Positions 18,043-26,946 are shown, numbered from the stretch's first letter. The stretch: 35,064 nt of DNA from an uncultured Lachnospiraceae bacterium (GCA_946403075.1 CAMIYN010000023.1:1-35064); one strand, 5' to 3'. Numbers and translations are program-made. Notes: generated by a model not told the origin, from the sequence alone.

Positions 18043-19319
18043 AAAATACCACTAGCACTACATCCTGCGACAAAACCAGTGCTTACTGCTATAGTTATGT
18101 TAAAACCACCTGTTAAACAATCAATATCCAAAACTTCACCTGTAAAGTATAAACCTTTAATCTTTTTTGACTCCATAGTTTTTGGGTCAATTTCTTTACA
18201 ATTAATTCCACCAGATGTTATTATTGCTTCATTAAAATCGTTTAAACCTATTAACTTTATGACAAAATTTTTTAGTGCATATAAAATTTTTTTTCTATAT
18301 TCTTTTGTTATTTTATAGATTGGAATATATATATCTACATTTGGGAGAGCAAATTTATGAAAATTTGTGATTATTTCGATAGGTAGAAGTTTTTTATATA
18401 AATCAAATAAATTACATTTATTGTTATTTTCAATTTCCCTAATCAATCTTTTGTCAAGTTCTGCATTAGTTATCGCAGGTTTAAAATCTATGTGTAAATC
18501 AAAATCCTTAGTAAAATTTAGAGTTTTTGTATCTACATAATCTATTAATTTTGAACTTGCTGTTAAAATCGTAGGTCCTTTTACACCATTTATGTAAAAC
18601 TCTAAATCTCCAAAATCTTGATAATAAATTTTATTTTGATTTGTTATTTTCATCCCTATGTTTTTTAACAAAATATTTTTTTTTGTTTTTTTATTTTCAT
18701 CTATCCTCATAGGGACGAGAGCAGGTTTTATATTTGTTATGTCAATATTAAAATTTTTTGCAAATTTGTATCCATCTCCAGTTGAGCCAGTTGATTGATA
18801 AGAAATACCACCAGTGGCAATAATTACTTTATCAGCAATTAAAATGTTTTCTTTATTGTTTTTTTTATTTGTAGTTTTTATTTTGAATTGATTTGGATTT
18901 TCACTGACTAAGTCTATTTTTTTAACTTCCGTATTAAGTAATATACTTACACCATTAATTTTTAATAGTCTTTTAAAACAATCTGTTATTGCATAGGATT
19001 TATCAGCAGTTGGAAATACCCTAAGTCCTCTTTCTACTTTGACAGGACAAGAGTTTTCGTTAAGAAAAGATATAAAATCTTCATTAGAAAACTTTGAGAG
19101 TGCAGAATTCATAAATTTTTCATTATGAATTATATTTTTTTTGAAATCCAAAATATTACAGGCATTAGTTACATTACATCTACCTTTACCTGTAATAAAT
19201 AGTTTTTTTCCAAGTTTTTCATTTTTCTCAATTAAAAAAACTGTATTTGTTTTTAATTTAGAAGAAGATATAGCAGCCATCATACCTGATGGGCCAGCAC
19301 CAATGATTACAATATTCAT
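18039..19319 (-). CDS. HI0933-family NAD(P)/FAD-dependent oxidoreductase
   Basis: Flavoprotein of 426 residues. It opens with the Rossmann dinucleotide motif GAGPSGMMAA, has the second glycine-rich segment ATGGISYQSTGSTGDGYKFA, and ends with GLYFTGEVLDIDCLTGGFNI, the C-terminal FAD-binding signature of the HI0933/YhiN/BaiN family. Members are reductases of uncertain substrate; BaiN acts in bile acid dehydroxylation in gut Clostridia, but family membership alone does not give that role. The start lies one base beyond the ktrA stop codon, and the end overlaps hemZ by 4 bp. Confidence 0.88.
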   Translation of the reverse strand: MNIVIIGAGPSGMMAAISSSKLKTNTVFLIEKNEKLGKKLFITGKGRCNVTNACNILDFKKNIIHNEKFMNSALSKFSNEDFISFLNENSCPVKVERGLRVFPTADKSYAITDCFKRLLKINGVSILLNTEVKKIDLVSENPNQFKIKTTNKKNNKENILIADKVIIATGGISYQSTGSTGDGYKFAKNFNIDITNIKPALVPMRIDENKKTKKNILLKNIGMKITNQNKIYYQDFGDLEFYINGVKGPTILTASSKLIDYVDTKTLNFTKDFDLHIDFKPAITNAELDKRLIREIENNNKCNLFDLYKKLLPIEIITNFHKFALPNVDIYIPIYKITKEYRKKILYALKNFVIKLIGLNDFNEAIITSGGINCKEIDPKTMESKKIKGLYFTGEVLDIDCLTGGFNITIAVSTGFVAGCSASGIL

Positions 19320-19320
19320 T

Positions 19321-19968
19321 TTAGATTTTAAAACATTTTTTTATATCGTCTTGTTTACCCACAACAAGTATTCTTTCATTTTCATTAAAAGTAAAATCAG
19401 GTCCCAAAATAAATCTGAGTTTTCCCTTAATTTTTACACCAATTATTGTAATTCCATATTCTTGTCTCAAATTTAACTCTGCCAAAGTTTTATTTAGCCA
19501 TTTTTCTGGCACACCGACTTCAAATATTGCATAGCCATCATCAAGCTCCATATAATCAAATATAGAATTTGCTCCACAGTGAAGTGCAGTCCATCTTGCT
19601 AGTTGTTTTTCTGGATATACCACTTCATCAGCCCCGATTTTTAATAGTATTTTTTCTTGTGATTCGAGAGAGGCTCTCGCTGTAATTCTTTTCGCATTTA
19701 ATTCTTTTAAGTTTAAGACAGTTTCAATAGAGCATTGAAAATCATCACCTATCGCAACTATACATTCGTCATAAGTGTTAATTCCAAGTGTTCTCAAAAA
19801 TTCAATGTCAGAACTATTTCCAATAATTGCTTTTGTGACAAATTCTTCGACATTTTTTAGATTGTCCTCACTCTTGTCAACGGCCATTACTTGTACATTG
19901 AGAGAGCTTAGAGATTTAGCTACATGTGTTCCATATTTTCCTAGTCCTATAAGTAAAATTGTTTTCAT
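19321..19968 (-). CDS. ktrA: Potassium uptake regulatory subunit KtrA (RCK/TrkA)
   Basis: Cytosolic gating ring subunit of a Ktr potassium transporter, 215 residues. It has one RCK_N domain with the nucleotide-binding motif GLGKYGTHVA and the acidic end of the second strand (VDKSEDN), then an RCK_C domain (residues about 135-215, LAELNLRQEYGITIIGVK and FNENERILVVGKQDD). The single RCK unit and the pairing with ktrB next door define KtrA rather than the double-domain TrkA. Twenty bases separate it from ktrB. Confidence 0.93.
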   Translation of the reverse strand: MKTILLIGLGKYGTHVAKSLSSLNVQVMAVDKSEDNLKNVEEFVTKAIIGNSSDIEFLRTLGINTYDECIVAIGDDFQCSIETVLNLKELNAKRITARASLESQEKILLKIGADEVVYPEKQLARWTALHCGANSIFDYMELDDGYAIFEVGVPEKWLNKTLAELNLRQEYGITIIGVKIKGKLRFILGPDFTFNENERILVVGKQDDIKKCFKI

Positions 19969-19988
19969 ATTTTTATTCCTTTCAAAGT

Positions 19989-21308
19989 TTATCCTACGGT
20001 TACATCTTCATAAATGTAACCTGATTTTTTATTAAGAGATGGCATTATTGCATAGATAAAAGTAAGCCCACCAACTCTACCCATATACATTAAAAATATA
20101 ATTATAACCTTTGATACATTTGACAGTTTTGTAGTGATACCAAGAGATGAGCCAACAGTTCCAATAGCAGAACTTGTTTCATATAGTGCCTCTAATAGTG
20201 AAATATCTTCTATGATACATAAAATTAATCCACTTATCAAAAACAAATTTATATACATCATAAATATTGCAAGAGCATTACGGATTATTTCAATTCTAAT
20301 TCTTCTATTAAATATTGTTGCTTCATTTTCTTTTCTAAAAATAGAAAAGGTTGAAATCAACATAACTATAAATGTGGTAGTCTTCATACCACCTGCAGTC
20401 GAACCAGGTGAACCACCTATTAGCATTAGTGTGATAGTTAGACCTTTACTTGCATCTGATAAGTATGCAGGATGAATTGTATTAAATCCAGCAGTCCTTG
20501 GAGTTATCGATTGAAATATAGATACTAAAAATCTTGAATCCTTTGGATAATCATTAAATTCAAAAAAGTAGAAGAATAGAGTAGGAAATAGTATTAAAAA
20601 AAATGTTGTAAATAAAACAAGTTTACTCTGCAATTTATATTTATGAAAATCAAATTTATGTTTTACAATATCATCCCATACTATAAATCCAAGCCCACCA
20701 ATGACAATTAAGAACATAATTGTAGTGTTGACGAGAACATTTGATTGAAGGCTTGAGAGAGATGAAAATTTTCCCATAAATCCCATCAAATCAAATCCAG
20801 CATTACAAAAAGCAGAAATTGAGTGAAATAGGGATAACCAAATTGCTTTAAGTATAGTAAATTCATTTTTGAAATGCAAAAATAAAATACTTGCACCAAG
20901 CAATTCAAAAAATATAGTTCCTTTTATAATAAATTTAGTTAATTTTACTATGCCACCTACCTGTTGTGCTGAGAGAGTTTGTTGCAAGGTAGTTCTTTGA
21001 AATAAACTTACTTTTTGACCTAAAATGATAATGATTATTGAGGTTATCATTATTATGCCTAAGCCACCAATCTGTATAAGTATGAGTATTATTATTTGAC
21101 CAAAAAGTGACCAATATGTTGCAGTATCAAATACAACAAGACCAGTCACACAGAGTGATGAGGTTGCAGTAAAAACACAATCTAAAAAATTAGTCCATAC
21201 CCCAAGTCTTGATGATATAGGGAGCGTTAATAATAGTGATGAAAAAAGTATTACTAATAAAAAACTTCCTATAATAATTTGTGTAGAGTTTAATTTTAAT
21301 TTATTCAT
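19989..21308 (-). CDS. ktrB: Potassium uptake membrane subunit KtrB (TrkH family)
   Basis: Membrane channel subunit of 439 residues, Na-dependent K uptake in characterised relatives. It contains the four pore-loop repeats of the SKT superfamily: ATSSLCVTGL, FHSISAFCNAGFDLMG, SITPRTAGFNTI and TSSAIGTVGSSLGIT. The central region GGSPGSTAGGMKTTTF corresponds to the third repeat's intramembrane loop. Length matches B. subtilis KtrB. It is co-transcribed with the AGCS symporter (9 bp upstream) and ktrA. Confidence 0.95.
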   Translation of the reverse strand: MNKLKLNSTQIIIGSFLLVILFSSLLLTLPISSRLGVWTNFLDCVFTATSSLCVTGLVVFDTATYWSLFGQIIILILIQIGGLGIIMITSIIIIILGQKVSLFQRTTLQQTLSAQQVGGIVKLTKFIIKGTIFFELLGASILFLHFKNEFTILKAIWLSLFHSISAFCNAGFDLMGFMGKFSSLSSLQSNVLVNTTIMFLIVIGGLGFIVWDDIVKHKFDFHKYKLQSKLVLFTTFFLILFPTLFFYFFEFNDYPKDSRFLVSIFQSITPRTAGFNTIHPAYLSDASKGLTITLMLIGGSPGSTAGGMKTTTFIVMLISTFSIFRKENEATIFNRRIRIEIIRNALAIFMMYINLFLISGLILCIIEDISLLEALYETSSAIGTVGSSLGITTKLSNVSKVIIIFLMYMGRVGGLTFIYAIMPSLNKKSGYIYEDVTVG

Positions 21309-21317
21309 AATAAAATA

Positions 21318-23129
21318 TTATTTAAAAAATGCAATATCTGGTTTTAAATTTTTATTTTTCTTTCTTTGATTATAATTTTTTAATATTTTTATAACAACCT
21401 TCCATAGGAAAATAAGTCCTATGAGATTTGGTAGTGCCATTAGTCCATTCAAGGTATCTGATATATTCCATGCAAGTTCAAGTTTTATTGTTGAACCTAT
21501 TACGATAAAAGCAATATATAAAATTTTATAAATCGTAGTAGCAAGCTTCCCTCCTAAATACTCTATAGATTTAACACCATAGTAAGACCAGCCGAGCACT
21601 GTAGAAAATGCAAATAGTGAAACAGCAATTGCAATTAGTTTCCCTGCAAAATGTGTTAGTTTTGATGAGATGGCAAGTGATACGAGAGATACACCATTTA
21701 CTTTTTCTATGTGGATTGAATCAACCAATGGATTTCCATTATCATCATATACAAATTTATTTTCAATTGTTTTTATAGGATTTGCATTAATTTTTATAAT
21801 ATTACCAAAAAAGTAATTGTCATCAGTAGGAGTTTCTGTGTTTTCTACAGATTCTACAAAGTAAGATTCACCATAGACAGTTATAGGATAAAAATTTTGG
21901 AGATTTTCTGTAGTCTTGTATAATGTAGCATTGTTGTTTTCATCAAGTTTTATTGGCATTGAATGAATTTCTGTTGACACTAAATGAGATGTATTATTTG
22001 AATCATAGTTTTCATTAGAATTAGTGTCAAGAGTTGCAATTATTGGGTCAATTGTAATATTTGAAGTGAGAGCAGTATTTAGATTAGTTGTATTAATAGT
22101 TGATGATAAAATGATTAATGCAGTGAAAGTACACACAATAATTGTATCAAAGAAAACTTCAAATATTCCCCACATACCTTGTTTTATTGGTTCAGTTGTA
22201 TTTGATGCAGAGTGAGCTATTACCGAAGAACCAAGCCCTGCTTCGTTTGAAAAAGCACCTCTCTTAAATCCATAGGTCATTGCTCTTTTTAGTATAAAGC
22301 CCAATGCTCCACCTGCAATTGCCTTTGTGCTAAATGCACAAGAAAAAATTGAATAAAATGCAAATGGCACTTGTTTTATATTAGAGATAATAATTATTAA
22401 ACCTATTATTATATAAAATAATGACATTAGTGGCACGATTCTTTCAGTCACTTTTCCTATCCTTGTGATACCACCTATTATTATTACAGCAGATATAAAA
22501 GCTATAATTACACCTGTGTATATTGTAGGGATACTGAAATTGGTATTTAGTGCTTCCGCGATGGAGTTTATCTGTGTCATATTTCCGATTCCAAAAGATG
22601 CTATAAAAGTAAAAAAAGCAAATAAAACTGCAAGGACTTTTCCCAAGTGCTTTTTCTTTAAAGTATGCCCTATGCCGTATTCAAGATAATACATTGCACC
22701 ACCACTATATCCTAAAATTTTGTCTTTTTTTCTGTAATAAATTCCCAAGGTTATTTCTGCAAAGTGAGTAGCCATACCAAATATTGCACATATCCACATC
22801 CAAAAAATTGCACCAGGTCCACCAAAAAAAATGGCTGTTGCAACTCCTGTAATATTACCTGTCCCTATAGTTGCAGCAAGAGCAGTAGAGAGAGCTTGGA
22901 ATTGTGTTATGACATTGTTTTCTAATTTATTTTTTTTATTGCTCTTTTTAAATACACCTTTTATGGTATTTTCATATATTTCTTTTACATGTGTTATTTG
23001 ATAGCACTTAGTTAAAATAGTATAAAAAATACCGACAAAAATAATCAAACAGAGCATTGGGACACCCCAAACTACCCCATTTATTTTTGAATTAATAGTT
23101 TGAATTGTTGTTATTAAATTTGTTATCAT
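21318..23129 (-). CDS. AGCS-family amino acid:cation symporter with an extra loop
   Basis: Sodium- or proton-coupled alanine/glycine transporter, 603 residues. Family signatures are TQFQALSTALAATIGTGNIT, the GGPGAIFWMW region, RAMTYGFKRGAFSNEAGLGS and the late helix FAFSTVLGWSYYG. Relatives usually have about 450-480 residues. The excess is a hydrophilic, Asn/Thr/Asp-rich segment at about residues 343-480, between the helix DTIIVCTFTALIIL and the segment GVSLVSLAISSK. By the usual topology it lies in one inter-helix loop; by amino acid content it looks extracytoplasmic. The DNA shows no frameshift or join there, so it is a genuine insertion. Confidence 0.92.
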   Translation of the reverse strand: MITNLITTIQTINSKINGVVWGVPMLCLIIFVGIFYTILTKCYQITHVKEIYENTIKGVFKKSNKKNKLENNVITQFQALSTALAATIGTGNITGVATAIFFGGPGAIFWMWICAIFGMATHFAEITLGIYYRKKDKILGYSGGAMYYLEYGIGHTLKKKHLGKVLAVLFAFFTFIASFGIGNMTQINSIAEALNTNFSIPTIYTGVIIAFISAVIIIGGITRIGKVTERIVPLMSLFYIIIGLIIIISNIKQVPFAFYSIFSCAFSTKAIAGGALGFILKRAMTYGFKRGAFSNEAGLGSSVIAHSASNTTEPIKQGMWGIFEVFFDTIIVCTFTALIILSSTINTTNLNTALTSNITIDPIIATLDTNSNENYDSNNTSHLVSTEIHSMPIKLDENNNATLYKTTENLQNFYPITVYGESYFVESVENTETPTDDNYFFGNIIKINANPIKTIENKFVYDDNGNPLVDSIHIEKVNGVSLVSLAISSKLTHFAGKLIAIAVSLFAFSTVLGWSYYGVKSIEYLGGKLATTIYKILYIAFIVIGSTIKLELAWNISDTLNGLMALPNLIGLIFLWKVVIKILKNYNQRKKNKNLKPDIAFFK

Positions 23130-23135
23130 AATTTT

Positions 23136-24329
23136 TTACTCCATTGGTTTACATATTATAGTTTCTATATTATTAATAGCGATTTTTATAAAATCATCTA
23201 TATTTTCAAGTTTTTTTTCTGATTTTAAAATCTTTTCAAGATTTGGATTTGTGACAGGATGTTTTGCTACAAATATAGTGCAGCAGTCTTCATAAGGCAA
23301 AATTGAAGTATTAAATGTTCCTATGTTTTCTGCTATTTTTATTATCTCTTCTTTATCAAATCCTATAAGTGGTCTAAAAATTGGCATATTTACACATTCG
23401 TTGGTAACAGCTATTGAATTAGTAGTCTGACTTGCAACTTGTCCTATGGACTCACCTGTTATTAGTGCGAGACAATTATTTTCTTTTGCTACCATCTCAC
23501 TTATTTTCATCATAAGTCTTCGCATTATAATAGTTAATTCATCATGTGGGCATTTATCATATATTTCAAGTTGAATATCTGTAAAGTTCACAATGTGCAG
23601 CTTTACACATCCTGTATATCTTGATAAAATTTCTGCAAGTTTTATAACTTTATCTTTTGCCCTATCGCTTGTATAGGGTGGAGCATTAAAATATATTGCT
23701 TCTACGATTACACCTCTTTTTGCTATTAGGAACCCTGCAACTGGTGAGTCAATACCACCTGATAGTAGTAGTAAACTTTTACTTGATGTCCCTGTTGGTA
23801 AACCTTTAGCTCCATTTATAACTTCACTATATATGTTTATGTGATTTCTTATCTCTACATTTATTAACACATTAGGGTTATGAACATCTACTGTAAAATT
23901 TTTAAAATTTTCAAGGACATCGTGACCGAGTTCTGCATTAATAGTATCAGAGTGCATTGGAAATCGTTTATTCACTCTTCTTGTTTTAATTTTAAATGAT
24001 TTTTTTTCTGATTTTCCATAGATTTCATTAACATAATTAATGATAGTAGTTGATAATTCTTTATAATTAGTAGTAAAATCTATTTTATGAACAGGGCTTA
24101 TACTATAGATACCAAATATTCTTTTTAAAGTATCAAGAATTTTTTGGTAATTATATTCTTCATTAATATCTACATAAACTCTTTCTTGTTCTTTATAAAC
24201 TACAAAGTTATGTAAATAATTAGCAAGATGCAATCTTATATTATTAACGAGTGTATCTTCGAATTTATACCTATTTTTTCCTTTTAAGCCTATTTCTCCA
24301 TATTTAATTAAAAAAGAGTAAAATTTCAT
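23136..24329 (-). CDS. thiI: tRNA 4-thiouridine synthetase ThiI
   Basis: Adenylates U8 of tRNA for sulphur transfer and can serve thiazole synthesis, 397 residues from the chosen start. Order: N-terminal ferredoxin-like part (FLIKYGEIGLKGKNR), THUMP domain (to about residue 165), then the PP-loop ATPase with SGGIDSPVAGFL. There is no C-terminal rhodanese domain, as in most Gram-positive ThiI proteins. The frame is open to a TTG at 24365, but the ATG at 24329 is preferred because the conserved N-terminus begins there and the best promoter lies over the TTG. It is the first gene of the minus-strand operon, 6 bp from the AGCS gene. Confidence 0.93.
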   Translation of the reverse strand: MKFYSFLIKYGEIGLKGKNRYKFEDTLVNNIRLHLANYLHNFVVYKEQERVYVDINEEYNYQKILDTLKRIFGIYSISPVHKIDFTTNYKELSTTIINYVNEIYGKSEKKSFKIKTRRVNKRFPMHSDTINAELGHDVLENFKNFTVDVHNPNVLINVEIRNHINIYSEVINGAKGLPTGTSSKSLLLLSGGIDSPVAGFLIAKRGVIVEAIYFNAPPYTSDRAKDKVIKLAEILSRYTGCVKLHIVNFTDIQLEIYDKCPHDELTIIMRRLMMKISEMVAKENNCLALITGESIGQVASQTTNSIAVTNECVNMPIFRPLIGFDKEEIIKIAENIGTFNTSILPYEDCCTIFVAKHPVTNPNLEKILKSEKKLENIDDFIKIAINNIETIICKPME

Positions 24330-24351
24330 AATGAGTATTTTACAATAAAAT

Positions 24352-24379
24352 AGTATATTTCTCAATAATAAACTTAAAA
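24352..24379 (-). promoter_or_regulatory. Promoter of the thiI-hemZ operon
   Basis: On the minus strand, TTTTAA (plus 24374-24379), a 16-bp spacer and TATACT (plus 24352-24357) give a start near 24345, 16 bases before the thiI ATG. The ribosome binding site is weak. The -35 box is poor, so the assignment is tentative; its position next to the divergent deoC promoter supports it. Confidence 0.5.
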
Positions 24380-24382
24380 AAC

Positions 24383-24410
24383 TTGAAAAATTTTAAACAT
24401 ATGGTAAAAT
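24383..24410 (+). promoter_or_regulatory. Promoter of deoC and the cation exchanger gene
   Basis: TTGAAA (24383-24388), a 16-bp spacer and TAAAAT (24405-24410) with an upstream TG (24402-24403, extended -10). It is followed by a GGGG-type ribosome binding site before the ATG at 24441. It is divergent from the thiI promoter. Confidence 0.7.
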
Positions 24411-24440
24411 AGCAATTAATAGGATTTTAAAGGGGTAGAT

Positions 24441-25088
24441 ATGGATAAAAATAAATTTTTATCAATGGTTGACCACACAATATTAAAAGCGGATGCGACA
24501 AAAGAGCAAATTAATAAAGTATTGGAATTTGCTAAACATAATCATTGTGCATCAGTGTGCATAAATCCATATTATGTGAAATATGCTAAAGAATATTTAA
24601 AGGGAGTAGATGTTAAAGTTTGCACTGTCATAGGTTTTCCTTTGGGACAAAATACTATGGATGTAAAAATATATGAGGCAAAGGATGCAGAAAAAAATAA
24701 TGCAGATGAAATAGATATGGTAATAAATATAGCAGCATTAAAAGATAAAAATTATGACTATGTTTATAATGAAATTAAAAATATTAAAGATAGCACAAAA
24801 TTAGTTTTGAAAGTAATTATAGAAACTGCATATTTAACTGATGAAGAAAAAGAAAAAGTATGTGAGATTTGTAAAAAAGTTGGTGTAGATTTTGTAAAAA
24901 CTTCTACTGGATTTGCACCAACAGGTGCAAAAGTTTCTGATGTAAAACTTATGAAAAGGGTTGTAGGAGATATAAAAGTTAAGGCAGCAGGTGGAATAAA
25001 AACAAAAAATGATATCATTGAATTGTATAATGCAGGGGCAGAAAGATTTGGTATAAGTAAGACAGAAGATATACTAAAAGGATTTTAA
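24441..25088 (+). CDS. deoC: Deoxyribose-phosphate aldolase
   Basis: Cleaves 2-deoxyribose 5-phosphate to acetaldehyde and glyceraldehyde 3-phosphate, linking deoxynucleoside salvage to glycolysis. The 215 residues match the short bacterial class. The Schiff-base lysine is K153 in VKTSTGFAPTGA and the second active-site lysine is K181 in KAAGGIKT; the N-terminal DHTILKADAT segment is also typical. No other deo genes are beside it. The next gene starts one base after its stop codon, so the two are probably co-expressed. Confidence 0.96.
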   Translation: MDKNKFLSMVDHTILKADATKEQINKVLEFAKHNHCASVCINPYYVKYAKEYLKGVDVKVCTVIGFPLGQNTMDVKIYEAKDAEKNNADEIDMVINIAALKDKNYDYVYNEIKNIKDSTKLVLKVIIETAYLTDEEKEKVCEICKKVGVDFVKTSTGFAPTGAKVSDVKLMKRVVGDIKVKAAGGIKTKNDIIELYNAGAERFGISKTEDILKGF

Positions 25089-25089
25089 T

Positions 25090-26034
25090 ATGGAATATTT
25101 CTTATTTGTAGTTGGTTTAATATTTATAATAAAAGCAGGTGACAGCTTTGTAGATAGCAGTATTAATATTGCAAAAATTTATAAAGTGCCTGATGTTTTA
25201 ATTGGTGCGACGATAGTTTCTGTTGGAACTACACTACCTGAAACTTTAGTGTCTGCAACAGCCGCAATTGAGGGTCTCAGTGAAATCTCATATGGCAATG
25301 CACTTGGTTCTATTTTTTGCAATACTGCTTTAATCCTTGCGATATCACTTATCGTAAAAAATGTTGAAATCAATAGAAAAAGTATACTAAGCATTGCAAT
25401 ATTTTTTTATGTGGCATTTTTTTATTATACGATAGTAAGTTTTGTAAAACATAGACTTGATAGAATAGATGGAATAGTCTTATTTAGTATATTTATTATA
25501 TATATTATTTATATGATTCGTAATAAAGATGTAAGTAATGAAAAAAGTGACTATGAATACACTGGAAAAACACTAAGCAATGTGTTAGTAATGATTATTT
25601 CTGGGATGTTTCTTGCAATTGGTTCAAAACTCTTGGTTGAAAATGGAACAATTATAGCAAAAAACTTAGGTGTTCCTAATTCTGTTATCGGGATAACAAT
25701 TGTAGCATTGGGGACTTCACTACCCGAACTAACTACTTGCATTAACTCTATTGTAAAAGGGCATAGTGGGCTCTCAATAGGAAATATTATTGGTGCAGAT
25801 TTATTTAATTTAGTTATAGTGAGTGCAGTATCAATTATCATTAGACCTTTTTCTATACCAAGTGAAAAGTTAGTATTTGGGTTGAATTCAAGTTTAGTGG
25901 TGGATATACCAATAATTTTTATTGCTATGAGTTTGGTTATATTTCCTATACTGATTATGCAAAAAACATATAAAAAACAAGGAATTTTACTTATTGTTAT
26001 GTATATTTTATTTTGCATATATCAATATTTTTGA
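25090..26034 (+). CDS. Calcium/sodium antiporter of the CaCA family
   Basis: Integral membrane exchanger of 314 residues, YrbG type. The two inverted alpha-repeats are clear: GATIVSVGTTLPETLVS with GNALGSIFCNTALILA in the first half, and GITIVALGTSLPELTTC with GNIIGADLFNLVIVS in the second. Acidic residues in the PET/PEL parts bind the cation. About ten membrane helices with a short central cytoplasmic loop (around residues 140-160). The substrate ion cannot be told from sequence. It is translationally linked to deoC, with no evident functional tie. Confidence 0.92.
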   Translation: MEYFLFVVGLIFIIKAGDSFVDSSINIAKIYKVPDVLIGATIVSVGTTLPETLVSATAAIEGLSEISYGNALGSIFCNTALILAISLIVKNVEINRKSILSIAIFFYVAFFYYTIVSFVKHRLDRIDGIVLFSIFIIYIIYMIRNKDVSNEKSDYEYTGKTLSNVLVMIISGMFLAIGSKLLVENGTIIAKNLGVPNSVIGITIVALGTSLPELTTCINSIVKGHSGLSIGNIIGADLFNLVIVSAVSIIIRPFSIPSEKLVFGLNSSLVVDIPIIFIAMSLVIFPILIMQKTYKKQGILLIVMYILFCIYQYF

Positions 26035-26058
26035 TTGATATAAAATCTCTTATTTTAC

Positions 26059-26086
26059 TTGACTTTTTTAAAAATTTAATTAAAAT
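26059..26086 (+). promoter_or_regulatory. Promoter of hup
   Basis: TTGACT (26059-26064), a 16-bp spacer and TAAAAT (26081-26086), followed by AGGAGG before the ATG at 26119. Confidence 0.7.
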
Positions 26087-26118
26087 AGTAATTACAAATG
26101 ATTTAGGAGGAATTATAA

Positions 26119-26391
26119 ATGAATAAAATTGAATTAATTGAAAAAGTTGTAGAAAAAACAGGATATACAAAAAAGGAAGTAGATGCTACAATTTCTGCAA
26201 CTGTTGAGGCAATCCAAAATAGTCTAAAAAATGGAGAAAAAGTTGCAATTGCTGGTTTTGGGACTTTTGATGTTTCAAGTAGAAAGGAAAGAGAAGGGAG
26301 AAATCCAGCAACAGGTGAGACAATAAAAATCGCTGCAAGTAAGTCACCAAAGTTTAAACCAGGTAAGACATTCAAAGAAATGTTGAATTAA
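26119..26391 (+). CDS. hup: DNA-binding protein HU
   Basis: Histone-like nucleoid protein, 90 residues, full length. It has the N-terminal helices (MNKIELIEKVVEKTGYTKKE), GEKVAIAGFGTFDV, and the DNA-binding arm GRNPATGETIKIAASKSPKFKPGKTFK with the intercalating proline. A strong ribosome binding site and promoter fit high expression. Its stop codon shares one base with the start of rqcP. Confidence 0.97.
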   Translation: MNKIELIEKVVEKTGYTKKEVDATISATVEAIQNSLKNGEKVAIAGFGTFDVSSRKEREGRNPATGETIKIAASKSPKFKPGKTFKEMLN

Positions 26392-26603
26392 TGAGGATTG
26401 ATAGATATCTTAAATTATCTCGTGTTATAAAGAGACGAACCATAGCAAATGGACTTTGTGATAATGAAAAAGTATTTGTCAATGGTAAGTCTGTAAAAGC
26501 TCATTATGAAGTAAAAGTAGGAGATGAGATAGATATCCATTATGGAGATAATATTATATCTCATAAGGTTGTTTTGATACCATATGATTCAAAGAGAAAA
26601 TAA
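26391..26603 (+). CDS. rqcP: S4-domain ribosome quality control protein RqcP
   Basis: Small S4-type RNA-binding protein of 70 residues. MRIDRYLKLSRVIKRRTIAN is the S4 helix pair, followed by KVFVNGKSVKAHYEVKVGDE. It matches B. subtilis YabO (RqcP), which binds 50S-peptidyl-tRNA complexes and helps RqcH add alanine tails to stalled chains. The position directly after hup and before a DivIC-like gene matches the B. subtilis order. It begins in the hup stop codon (TAATG) and overlaps the next gene by 20 bp. Confidence 0.9.
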   Translation: MRIDRYLKLSRVIKRRTIANGLCDNEKVFVNGKSVKAHYEVKVGDEIDIHYGDNIISHKVVLIPYDSKRK

Positions 26604-26901
26604 AAAAAGTTCAATTAAACAAAGTATTTTAAGATTTTTTTGTATTGTTGTTATATTGGTGTTTGTTTTTTTGATAAACAAAATAATTATAGAAAAGAAC
26701 AATGTAGAAATGCAAGTAAGATTAAACAATCAAACAATGTATGATTTAAATCATCAAATAGAACTTGAAGATATGAAAACTGATGAATTAAATGATAAAA
26801 AAAACACTATAAATTCAAACAACAACATTGAAAAAATCGCAAGAGAACAATTTGGCTTTATTAAAAGCGATGAGATAATTTTAAAGCCTAAAAGTAAATA
26901 A
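26584..26901 (+). CDS. divIC: Septum formation initiator (DivIC/FtsB-like)
   Basis: Bitopic divisome protein of 105 residues. It has a short basic cytoplasmic part, one membrane helix (about residues 17-34, FFCIVVILVFVFLI), an outside coiled coil (about 40-78) and the family's C-terminal motif IEKIAREQFGFIKSDEIIL. In Gram-positives this protein pairs with FtsL and DivIB at the septum. The start overlaps the end of rqcP. In B. subtilis, yabP and yabQ lie between rqcP and divIC; here they are absent. Confidence 0.88.
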   Translation: MIQRENKKSSIKQSILRFFCIVVILVFVFLINKIIIEKNNVEMQVRLNNQTMYDLNHQIELEDMKTDELNDKKNTINSNNNIEKIAREQFGFIKSDEIILKPKSK

Positions 26902-26907
26902 GCCTGC

Positions 26908-26944
26908 AAAAACTAAATTAGGAAACTGATTTAGTTTTTTTATT
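26908..26944 (+). terminator. Terminator after divIC
   Basis: AAACTAAATTAG (26910-26921) pairs with CTGATTTAGTTT (26926-26937) with one wobble pair and a GAAA loop, followed by a run of T. It closes the hup-rqcP-divIC unit. Confidence 0.85.
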
Positions 26945-26946
26945 AT

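Noticed and set aside
24330-24365. TTG start for thiI, 12 codons upstream of the chosen ATG
   Set aside because: The conserved ThiI N-terminus begins at the ATG, the extra residues match no family pattern, and the likely -10 box lies inside this stretch.
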